DNA from: Apostichopus japonicus | Taxonomy: Eukaryota; Echinodermata; Holothuroidea; Aspidochirotida; Stichopodidae | Assembly (NCBI RefSeq): GCF_037975245.1 | Contig: NC_092580.1 | Location: 29,727,501 to 29,787,500 of the forward strand | Reading direction: 5' to 3' | Length of the DNA: 60,000 bases | Part shown: in pieces, positions 22,125-34,300 of the stretch | Layout: each line of letters opens with the position of its first letter | How positions within the stretch are numbered: the first letter of the stretch is position 1 | Program-made: the position numbers and the translations under genes | Notes under the pieces: model-generated | What the model was told of the DNA's origin: nothing | The model's input: only the letters and a program-made list of their open reading frames with translations | Database searches by the model: none

Positions 22125-22130
22125 TTTATT
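22125..22130 (-). terminator. Candidate AATAAA polyadenylation signal of the large gene
   Basis: Minus-strand AATAAA about 110 bp beyond the TAA stop of the final exon. Plausible in position, but AATAAA is common in AT-rich DNA. Confidence 0.4.
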
Positions 22131-22236
22131 TGAGTGAGAGAGAGAGAAAGAGCAAGAAAATGAAAGTTATATAAAATAATTTGTGGACTTTAAACGTGAG
22201 TAAACAAGATTGGCAATAACACTAAAATCTTTCAGT

Positions 22237-22334
22237 TTAAGGGTAAAACCACTCCCCCATCAGTGTCCATTCTGTTGTCATTGTTTCATTGCCTTCCACA
22301 GTAACATTTCTCCAGAACAGACCTGTTAAACCAG
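22237..22334 (-). CDS. Large gene exon 30: C-terminal tail and stop
   Basis: 98 bp. GLTGLFWRNVTVEGNETMTT then EWTLMGEWFYP and TAA. Acceptor TTTTCCAG. No membrane segment or GPI-type hydrophobic tail, so the spliced protein looks soluble or matrix-bound. Confidence 0.78.
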
Positions 22335-25300
22335 CTGGAAAAAAAGGAAGAAAAAAAGGAATGCATTATGCTAACTGTAATACTGCCATCTTCTCCTACC
22401 TCTCCTCTTTCCCTGTTGCTTTCTTCTCACCATCCATTGTCCACTTATAATCCCCTTTCATCTATCTCACTGTGTTCACTGTGCTCATTAACCTGTCTGT
22501 TTTCTGTGTGTGTATTTGTCCCTTCTGTTACTGTTACTTGTCATTTAGCCTTTGAAGAAGATCCTGCTAGGATCGAAACGTCAGGCCAGCTTACTTTTAC
22601 ACATTCTCCTACACAGGCTCTCTAGTGGATAAGCAGTTTGCTAACAGTTTTATTTTATTTTGATCTCCTAAGACAGCAGGAATCATGTACTTAGGTGGAG
22701 GGGGATGGGGGGGGAGGAGGATACACACACAAACACACCCTCGCACACACACAAAAGTGTAAACTTAAAGGAAATAAAAATAAGAAAGATATGCTTTGAT
22801 TTTAACTTTCATGTTGACTATTATGACTAATACAAAGTTGTTTAGTTGTTTGAAAAATAGATTCATATCAGCAAAGAGACATGTATTAGTCCATATAGCT
22901 TTACCAAAATTACAATTACAATACAGCAGAATAATGTATTAGAAAAGAGAAGGCAGGTATATTAAGTGATGGGTGTTCCACATCTAATCTTAGTTTAACC
23001 ACCAGTTTCCTTTGGGAATGTCGGTTCACTTTTCAAGATTCCAACTAAAAAAACCTCTCCACTTCATGGACCAGTGCATGGAGTAACAGATTTTAGTTTT
23101 TTTTTTTTAGACTGTGTTATGGCTTAACCATAAAATAAAAAATTAAAAAATCAATCAACACCGAACTAATTCCTATTTGTATTATTATTATCATCAAATG
23201 AAGCGGTATTGCTGGTGCTACAAGCAAACAAATAAACAAAAACATACAAACATATGAAACAGAGCCATCTCTCTATATAAACAGACAAATAAAAGAAAAA
23301 ATGACTCTTACCAGCGATTTCGAGGAATGTTCGATTTTGAGGTGGGATCAGCCAGTAGCCGTATGGTGTGGTATACTCTGGTGTAGTTTCTGCCATACCC
23401 GTGGTGACACCCATGGTAGTCATGAGTTTGGCCACCGTGGAAGCTGCTGCTGGCGCTGGTGTGGTGCCTTCCAGACTTTCAGAGGTAGGATCATCTGGTG
23501 AAGCTGTCATCATGGTATAGGTGCTGTTGTCAGTGGCACTGCTGAACCCACTTGTGGTACTCTCTCTTATCGTAGCTATCATCCCTACTGCAGACACTTC
23601 TTCCATCATCGTCACCGTCTCTTTGGTGGTCGCCACCATCTCTTCTGTGGTCGCCACCATCCCTTCTGTGGTCGCCATCATCTTTTTGGTGGTCACCACC
23701 ATCTCTTCGGTGGTCGCCACCATTTCTTCGGTGGTCGCCACTATCTCTTCTGTGGATCCCATCATCTCTTCCGTGGTTGCCAACTTTCCGATGGTCGTAG
23801 CGCCATCTGCACCTGCTGTCGACGGACTTGACCGTGTCGCCACGGAATTGGAATCGGAGGTCATATCTCCAGCTTGAGCATTGGTACCCACAGGTGCCGA
23901 GGCGGTCCCGGAGTCACCATCGAAGGTTACTCCATCAGAAACTCCTGTGGCTGGTACCAGAGTGGTCCTCTCTCTGTAACGTGAAGTGACTGTTTGCTCT
24001 GCGCCCTCTCCCTCACCGTTCCTGTCCAAGCGGATGAAGGTACCCTCCAGGGTATCGCCAGAAAACAGAAAATCCAGCTCGGGGTCCTCGTCAAAGTCCA
24101 ACCATGGTACCACGGTGGCTTCTATGATCGAGGACTTGTCCAGGAGTACCTCCTCAAAGTAGTCGTTGTTGATTGAATACCAACTGTCCCCGAGGTCATT
24201 GCTGAACATGACAGCTTGACCATTTTGGGAGAGACCAAACAGTTCCTGGGTTTCCTTGTGTAGGAAATTTATGTTTGCCACGTTGTTGTCGATACCTGTG
24301 ACATGAAAGTATAAAGGCAAGATATTTCACAGTAACCACTCTGATTGAAGAAGTAAGACGAGAAATGGGGGGGGGGGGGGACAGAGGGGATAATTTTAAA
24401 GGTGCAGTGGCAGCTTGAACAGAGACATGAAGAAGTCTTCTTGCGACCAAATTGAAACATTCAAATAGTCATGTAGCACTGAAAGAAGATTGTGTCATGT
24501 CTTTAAGTTTACTTCTTTTAGACGGTATGATGTTTGAAGGAGGTATATCGTCTCTTTGTACGGGTTGTGGCAAAATATGCTTATATCTATCTCTAAGACA
24601 TAAATCTTGCCACCCAGTTTTTATATACCGTATTGAAAGGCCTGTCTAAACGTCTTTGGCAATTGGGTTAACAAACCATGCTGTATTTGTAAGTGAAATT
24701 AGATATTGCAATATTACAGAGGAACAAATGGCTAAATGGTAAGATTTGATATGGGGTAAAAGACGTCCAAATGATCCATTTACTGACTTTATCTCAAATA
24801 TTATATCAAAAGTTCGTCTTCGGCTTAAATCGTTTAACACAGTTGATCGATATTTTATAAAGTGGCTGGGTATAATAGATTGCTTCCACAGATATTCATT
24901 ATATTACAACATACTGTCGACCAGATGAAATAAAATTTATCTCACAAAATATCCATGAAGGAAGAATAGAGACCATCTTACTAGCATGAGCCCAACCTGA
25001 AACAGTTAATAGAATGATGTACTGCACTGATATGTTCAGTTGGGAATTTGAAGGAATATTAAGTGACCAACAGATTAAAATGACAAGATAACTCACTTTC
25101 CCAAGTAACTCCCACATCTTTAGAGTATGAGCATCTTGTTGGACCGCTGTTGATAAAGGTGACATAAACCAACAATTCAGCATAAGTACAATTTATAGTC
25201 ATTTAACCTAAAACTAATCAATTTCATTTCTCAAAAGAATGACTTTTAAATGACTAGTTACAACAAGCAACATGCTTCTTGAAACCTTGAGTTGTAACTT

Positions 25301-28300
25301 GGTCCGTACTTATAGTATACATCTTGTTCTAAAACAAAAACAACTCTTTGCTCTTTTAGATTTATATCCATTCTTTGCTTTATATTTTAATGGGTGAAGG
25401 GATTGAAGACTGCTCACATTTGATGATGTACAGTATACTTACTCAACATACTCCAGCATGCAAACGAACACTGTTTGACTGATTTCATCAAAGATAAAAC
25501 CTCTTTCGTAGTAGTTGATACCATCTGGAAGAGAAGAGAGAAAAATTCGCCATCTATCGAACAGGATTGACATAAAAGTGTATTTAATTATTTAAATACA
25601 AATTTAAATATAAATCAGTTTACAACCACCTAATCACCAACCCCTCCCCTTCGATCACTCACCCCTCCCCCTCCCCACTAAATGTAAATGCAAGACTAAC
25701 TAAAGATGTATTTACTTTAACACTTTAAGTGCGCTTAATTGACAAATATTTCACTTGCTTTGTGAAATATAGCAAAGCTACACTTTTGAATTCTTTAGAT
25801 CTGTTATGGCAGTAGTCACTGCAATGAATCGTAATGTTATATGTCTATTACACACAGAAATTATTATAGAAAATTACTTTTTGGGTAAGCTACCCTTTTG
25901 ATTTTTTTTTAGATCTGTTATATGATTATAAAGAAAAGTTTTTAATTATAAAGAAGGACAAGAAAACTGATATACTTACATGGATAACTCTTCACAGGAC
26001 AAGCACCTGTATGTAAAAGAAATATTAAACTATTTTATGAAACTTGAAACAAGTGAAAGCTTCAAGTTACTAGAATATAGCTTGTGACTATTCCATTGTC
26101 TGTATTAATTATGCAAATTTGAAAGGTGCAATGGAATACATGAATGGGGTCATCATCATCAACCCAACAATTTAAAGAGGTTATGAAATGAAAATTGTTC
26201 ATGTCTTGGAATGGTTTATCTACATTACTACAACACTACCCATGCACAACTTTCCGTAAATATGGCTTCAAACGCCAGAAATTCGCTGTCAAAGTATTCC
26301 CTAGAGACCTCTCGAGCTGCCACTCGTAAAAAAAAGCAAAGCTGCCCACCGCAGTTCATCTGACGTCATCAAAGGAACCAATTCAGCCAAAGCCGACTCC
26401 CCGCTGTTTATCGATACGGCGTTATACAGTTTAAAACATGTAACCACAACACTCTTCTCATCAATTGTCTTCTCCTGAATCTTCCGATTCCGAGGAAATA
26501 GGACTTCACCTCTCAGGACATTCGTAAGCTTTGACTAAAATTATTTTCTTGAGGAAGAAGAGGAGGAAATAGTTTTTAGGGTGATGAAGATAATCTCGGT
26601 GTTTTTCCCTATCAATTGAGCCCCTTGCAGAAGAATTGTAAAACGATCCCGATGGCCGAGACGCGTCGCTGCTGTGCGAAGTCCCGGAGCAGAACGGTTG
26701 GACGACCCTGAACCCAAACTGGTCGGTTGAGCATAAACAAAACCACCGTTATTAAGACCTTCATATGATTTAAATTATCTCGAATGTCGATGATCCTGCT
26801 ACTTAACTTCGTAGCGAAGCTTCTAGAATTTTGTGTCTTACAGTGCAAGGAAAATGTGACATTCTGTTACAGTGCAACCCTATAGTAGTACTGGTAACAT
26901 GGCCCTAGACCTAACTGATAGATGTTGTATAACACGCTAGCCCGTGTAATTGTATCACCCAACTGTTACGTAAAATCACAACACAACGCCAGTTTTACCA
27001 CAAAAGAAAACTTCCAGATCTAGAATTGATTGTTCTAAAACCAACTGGCTTTAAGTTTTGTGCAAAATATTAGGTAACCAACAAAAAATCGTCATTTGCT
27101 GTATCAAGGAGGCCTAGGCTATGGTCATAACAAGTACTTTGGCAACAGTATAGGCCTACAGGCACTCGTAACGTTGTGTATGTGTAGTGTTTTGAGCGAG
27201 TCGTGTTCAAATTCTTCGATTTCTGTCATCTTTTGGAAAAGCTTGCAGTAGAAATCCATCTTTACTTGTGGTGGAGCAACCTGATACCACATATCGGCTC
27301 CGCATATTTAACAGTAACAAGATAAATTTACGTAAAAAAAAAACTCCAAACACCAAATCTCAATTACTACGGAGTGCTGCAACAGTGTAATGTTGTGTGT
27401 TCTCAGACGTTTAAGAATGTAAACATAGCGTCTCGTAAGTGAGCTCGAGTTCCTCGACTGACGTCACGCGCATTACCGTAAATACAACAATTTTTCGAAA
27501 GTTTTTATTACCCTCGAATTTTTTATCGTTTATTCCTCGAGGATGCAAGCTTCGTTTGACACAAATTGGGTATCATTGGAAAGCTACGAGTGTACAGAAT
27601 ACGATGAGAAAGAATTTTTTTTCCATTTCATAACCTCTTTAACATATTAAAGTCAGATATGTAAAAACCAATAGAAACTAAGAATCTGATTTACTGATTT
27701 AGTCATGTGACAAACATCAAACTGTTATCATCCATAAACTTCAAATCTCATATCTAACATGATAGTTTTCTGTCTTTGTCCTTCTCAAGTTTACTCCCTA
27801 CCCTCTTCCCTTAAACCTCTCTTTGTCTGTCTACAGTAGGCTATATCCCCTACCTCTTCCCCCTGTTGGTTACTTTCTTCTCTCCCTCCCGTGTCTACTA
27901 ATCCCCTTACATCTCTTTTGTGTTCACCCTGCTCATTAACCTGTCTGTATTATGTGTGTATTTGTCCCTTCTGTTGCTCTAACTTGTCATTCAGCCTCTG
28001 AAGAAGATCCTGCTAGGATCGAAACGTCAGTCCCTCTTAATTTTAAACATTCTCTTACACAGGCTCTTTAGTGGATAAGCAGATTGCTGACAGTTTTATT
28101 TTGAAGATAGTTAGCAAACAAAAGAAATTAACCTTTTGAAATGACTGGTTAAGTCATATGACTCAAAATCAGTCTTTTCTTCATATAAACTTCAGATCTC
28201 TTACCAGGATATACAGTCATTAATCGAAAATCCTTATGACTTTAGCTTACTGATTTTTATATCATGAGAACTCAAATCGCATCCATCAACCTCAAGTCTC

Positions 28301-31300
28301 ACGGCAGAACAAATTAGTGACCACTCCAAACTGTAACTAAATCTCTGACTCACTGGTTAAGTCGTGTGACTCAAAATCAAACTTGCATCCGTAAACTTCA
28401 AATCTCATAACAGGATAGTTAGTATCGTTGGAGGAGGTCTGGGGAAGGATCCGGAGGTAGCGCGCGTTGAAGAGGTTGGAGAACGAGGTAAAGGAGTAGT
28501 CATCGTGAGTGTCGTTACCCTCGGCTTGAGTCCAAGAATTTGTAAAAATCTAGACCAAACAGAAAAAACAGTTTGATACTGTAACTTTCCTTATATATAT
28601 TTTTTTATTTGAGATGAATTAAGGTTCTTCCGGAGTATTCTGATATTAAACCAATTAGCTAACGCAAATATCACAAATAAACAAACAAAAAATAGACATG
28701 TTTTACCTGCATGTAACTTAAATATGTAAAAGGCTACACGTACTTTGCTCACATGGTGATTTCCAGGGCGAAATATCAATTTGCAAACTACAAAACACAG
28801 TTACTAAATAGATTGGGGGAGGGAGGGAGGGTTGATCTGTAATTAAGTAACAGGCCAACAAAGAAGTGCACATGCATTCAAATATATTCTCAGTTTATAA
28901 GGTATTTATAACAAAACTACAAGATTTCAAGAATCTTACAATAGTTAATTAAAGCAGCCCTTTTACATGTAGCTGCCAATTATCCATAAACTTATAATAA
29001 CCAAATTCTACCACATATTACCCAAAATAAAGAAATTTACTCCTCCCTAAGATAGTGTTTCAACAAGTGAAGGTTAAACTTGCAGGGGAGTACTTCATAC
29101 CTTAGAGTTTTGAATAATGTTTTGATCAAACATATTTTCAAATAGGTATTAATCAAACATATACAGCAACATGAGAGTTTAATTTTTGCAAATTTAATGA
29201 AATGGATTTGTAGTGAGTAAAATGAAGGTTAATATCAACTACTTTAATAAATCCATCAAAGTCAACCCGAACACTTCCAATCGGCTTCCACCACATTCGT
29301 ACATGCAGCATACCAGTTAGACGGTCCTGCCCTGAGCTTACTTGAACCATTTACTCGAAACCTAAGTGTAATTACCACAGTCGATCCAGCCTCCTGATAG
29401 TCAGTCCATACGATTCCTTCTTCGCTGTAACTCACACGGAATGTATCGCAGTATATGGTGTTGTTCCAAGCTTTTTGCATCATAATCCCAGAGATGCGAT
29501 ACGTGGCACCAAAAGCAATCTTTGACGAGAAAGAACAAGATTTGTTGTAAATATGAAAATATTACAGATGATACTTAAAGGCATTGAAGACTCGCCCTAA
29601 ACTGTGTGCAGCCATCTGAAAAAGTTAACTTTCCATTGCTTACAAGTGAAGTTTTTTTCGTGTCGCTACAAAACGCAGACAGTAATGAATCGTGATACTT
29701 GGCTATCTATTATCTAGACCTGAGATGTCTATCGCTGCTATGTACACTGTGTTATGAGTATTGACCGTATCTGAATGTATTGACTGTGCACTAGTGTCTA
29801 ATTACCCAACGGTAGCAAGCTGTGTGTGATTTTTCTGGGATCGATGGTGGTGTCTAACACTTCTGTTACTCCTCATTTGAAACTAGGTCAGATTACCAGT
29901 ATGAGACGTTTCTTTGTGCGCGAAATTTCAATGCCTTTAATATGCTAATATACTAAAATATAAAATTGCACAAAAATTACTTACATACACACACACAAGG
30001 GGCAAAAAACAATCTTGAATGGATAAAACAGAGGCTATAAATAGTCACAAAATCTCTAAATGGAAATAAAAATGAAATTCTAACCTCAAGTCAGTGAACA
30101 TTCCACAACGTTTTCGCATAAAACGCTGTTAGTGAGAAGACATAACCTTTGCATAACAGGATTTGCTTTGGAATTCATAGGACCTCACAGATTAACCTGA
30201 CATCCACAGGTGGTGTTTTGTATATTGGTTTCAGAGGTTGTACGAATCAATTTCAAGTTACCCCTGAATTTTTGGAAACTGAATCGGAAAAATTTCAAAA
30301 TTTATATTTACAAATAGTTAATGGACAGAGAGCGTACAGGATCCATAGTTAGTTACCTGTATATAATCGTTTCCTGAGAACGGTTTGCCATTTCTGACCC
30401 CAGGCGCCCAGCCAGAATCCGAGTTGAACCTTGCTTTAGTCGGAGGGTATGGGTTTGTGGGCGTCTCCTGGAAGCTGCTGGCTGTTATCTGACAGTCTAG
30501 AATCTGACCGCTTTCCATACCCAAAGCATCCTCACAAGCTGTTCAAAACGGAAGCCAAGAATTAAAAACAAATTAAATTCTAAACGGCTTTGCATACTCG
30601 TTATGCTTTCTGACCTTTATGTGGAGAGTGGGCTCTACAAATCTGTTAACGAATATAAGTTTGAACATGGCCCAGTGACTATTTACACTTTCGTAGCAGA
30701 CCACAGCCTGAATTAGTTGTCGATCATTATTTTCGGCTGCCAGAATTGTCACCAGAACCTGTTGTTACGAACACATCACTCCAGTACTCGGAGACCTGCA
30801 TTGGTTGCCAATACATTGCCCGGATAAATTACAAGCTCATTCTGCAGGTTTTTTGCATTCTTCATTATCAATCTCCGAGTTATATGACTGATTTGATGAA
30901 ATGCTACACTCCAGCTAGGGCATTACAATTCCAAAGTCATCTTTCTCTAGTCATTCCTCGTACTAACAAAGTCACATATGGAGATTGTTCGTTCAGTGCA
31001 ACAGGTCTTAAACTCTGGAATTCTCTTCCTCATCACTTGAGAAATGTCACATCTATTGACACTTTTAAGAAGCATTTGAAAACTTATCTTTTTAGGCTTG
31101 AGTATGGGCATTAACCTTATTCGTTGTTTTATTCACATTAATGTGCCCATTTTTATGTATATTTATATTTTTATGTTCTTTATTGTGGTTTATAGCCTTA
31201 TTTCATTTTTTACTTTTATTGCTGTTGTTATTACTTGTAGGTTTTCTTAAGTTTGGTAATTTTATATTCCAGGTATTGGTTAGTTTGTACATGGCTCTTG

Positions 31301-34300
31301 AGCATGTTTTGTTTCATGATAACAGCACTTTAATATATGGTATTTAATATTATTATTTTATATTTATTTTCGAGGACCTTTTAAATTGATAAAGTCATTT
31401 GTTTGAACTTTGACACTTACGAGTAACGGTAAAGGTGAGATCCACTATCTCTGTGTCGGACTTGAACGCTTCTCCGAGTATTAGTGAGTCGTTGCCGTCG
31501 AACCCATCGGCTTGGTAATAGATAACCTCGACTGGAACTGTCGTGTTGATGATCACTGGCTCCACTGGCATGATGCCGGAAGGATCCATCGAAAAATTGA
31601 ACCAAATTTTGAAGGTGTCCGTGAAAAATACTTCCTCAAACTGATGAAAATAGAGATTATAAAGGTCAAACCTAAGTAATTGAGATTTGAAAATAGAATT
31701 ATAATATATCAACAAATTGATAGATGGATGGGCAGTTTGACAGACAGACGTACTGGGTGACATGTCGATCATTTGACTGATTCAAAATCTGAAGATATCT
31801 CAATGATATCTCAAAAGTGGCTGGTATATATCTCAAAAAAATGACTGGTAGTTAAAGCAATCTTTGGTAAAAGAGGACAGCAATTTTGAAAACTGATAAT
31901 GAATGTTTCCAATGCTGGAAGTTGGTTTGTAAGATTCTTGTGCCAAATTTTGGGCATGAGCTCAGTAAAACTGAGTGTTAATAATATTAACCCAAATGTA
32001 CAAGTTCATTGGAGAGGTTATTTCAAGTAGCAGGGACGGTCACCGACTATACTCCAAAATTCTATTGCGGTGTTTTGGGAGAAAGTTCTCAAAGTGATTG
32101 CCAGTAATAATTCCTGGGATAATGAAGTTTTGGGTTCGTAAAGCAGGGAACGACTATCTATCAATTGAGTCGGAGCTAGATTACTTAGAGTAGACTTAAA
32201 CTAAAATTGTAGACCGATATCGGTTCCAAGAGAGAAAAGTGACATTCAATACTTTTATAGCATAAAATTAAATACAAATGAGTATTTCACTTTCAATATT
32301 TTCCTCAAATCTGTATGCAAGAAGGAATACAACAAGATTAACAATATAAAAACTAGTGATTTAAGGAAAGCAGGACTAGGAGATACTGTAAGAGTCAAAG
32401 TTCTCTCAAACAACGGCAATGATTTGTATCCCGGCTACTTACGTGAAATTTGACCCCTTCCTTGGTTACTTCAGAACAGAGTGCGGGCCCTTCCAACCAT
32501 ATAGGACTGCCAATCTCGATATAGTATGGCAGCATGAAGTTAACAATTAGTGCATGGGCGTGAGCCGAGGAGTAGTTATGGTGCTTGACCTCTACTGTTC
32601 CAGCCACCGTGTCGCTGAAATGATATAAATTCATCGGTCAAATAGATAGAGCGTATACAAAATTGGGGCTGAATATCCAATAAAAATTCAGTTAAAATAT
32701 TCCAAATTTGGGAGTTGAGTTTGTTTGAGGTTAATTAGATCGCACAATCGACTGGTGATAAAAAAATAAATTAAAAAATCAAATTATACAAGTGAAATGT
32801 TCATATTAAATTATTCAATGTGCACTTGGCATGCTTTGCAGTTATAATTCTTACTTGACAATCTGCCTAAACACCCACAGAAAACTCTCCCAAACAAAAG
32901 TTACATTTTCATGTCAATTCATGAAATATTGAAGTACACAATTTGAAAGCGAACTAGATATTAGGTGATATAACTTGAAAGTACGATATAAAAAGCTAGG
33001 AAATAGTGCTAAAATTGCTAAAATAATGCCAAAATAAAATGCTAAAAATAAAATAAAAAGCTAAACAAAATGCTAAAATAATGCTAAAATTAGACATACA
33101 AAGTTGCATTTCATAAAAATTTACTCTATTATTATATTCATATAATTTACAATTTTCAAAATTTCCAATATGTATGTCTTTCATATTTTGCTAGTCTTAA
33201 CTACTTAAAATGCAAAATGAGATTTCCCAAACAACTATTTTATAATACCCTAACTGAAGGGCAGGCAGAGTTATAACCAGGTGTGTGAGATCAATGCTTA
33301 CCCAGGGTGCACCTCATTAATATCAAAGTCCTCTACCGTCAGGTTGAAATCGATCATGGGCATTTCACTACCTGTCTTGATGACCTCCACGTAATGGGTC
33401 TTCACCACCTGGCGGTCTTGACTGTAGTCGAAGGCGACGTCAAAGTCCAGCAGCTGACCGTCCACCAATTGGTAGTGGTCAGCCAACTGGATTTCAAACG
33501 ATAGCCAAATGTCATCGTCCTCTTCTGAGCCTGGGTTATACTGGTAGTAGTGTGAGGTGCCTGAAAAAAAGAACAAGAAGAGTTGGTAAGTTGTCATTGT
33601 TTACGTACTGCATTGTGCAATAGCACCATCATTTCCATCAGAGTCGTACTTGTCGAACAGACTGAGCCCAGCCCAAACACCTTTAGGTAGGTCGCAATGG
33701 AACAGGTTTATATTGAACGCTAGCGTAATTAATACCAACTTCACTGTAACAGTGTATAACTGTGTACCAAAACGGACAATTTTTAATATGTCGCATGTAC
33801 AGGTAGGCTATATCTATGTGATTTATCAGCATTTGTGAATTCTCAATATGAACGACCATTGACCAATTCATTGTCATTCCATAATAGCCGTTTTTGACAG
33901 ATTCTTTCATTGAAGAGTTTTTTGTTTTGTTTATTCTTTTGATATTTTTCACCATGCAACAAAAAGGATTGAAAAGTAAATGGAGTTTTAATCATCTCAG
34001 TAGCAACACTTGTTAAACTAGAGTCATTTGATATTATAAATATGATTATGGTATAACTTTTCAGAGACTGCAACGTCTGCAGATGAGCGCAGCCAGGCTT
34101 GTTGTAGACTGCTATGACTTCAACACACCATCGTTGAGTATCCTCCATTCTGTGCACTGATTGCCAGTTGAATTCAGAATTAAGTTCAAAGTACTGCTCC
34201 TGGTGTTTAAGTGCATCCATGGAATGCCACCCTCCTATTTGTAAGACGATCTGTCCTTCCAGGTCAATACTCGTTATACCTTGCGTTCTAGCAATACACT

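Larger units (their letters stand above)
18840..22236. other. Intergenic region between the large gene and UBA1
   Basis: Apart from the MITEs at 19,918 and 20,989 and the 3' untranslated part of the large gene near 22.1 to 22.2 kb, I see no coding potential. There is a lone B-box-like GGTTCGAATCCC near 19,221 and G or C homopolymer runs near 19,853 and 21,817 to 21,880 typical of decayed MITE ends. Confidence 0.6.

Noticed and set aside
23521-23877. 118-codon plus-strand open frame rich in V, T, S and I
   Set aside because: It is the exact antisense of the TTEEMVA repeat exon. The real frame on the minus strand has splice sites and family features.
29153-29376. Coding continuation past exon 24 (minus-strand frame rich in R, S, W)
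   Set aside because: The frame runs past a GTAATT donor, and the discoidin fold continues in exon 25 instead.
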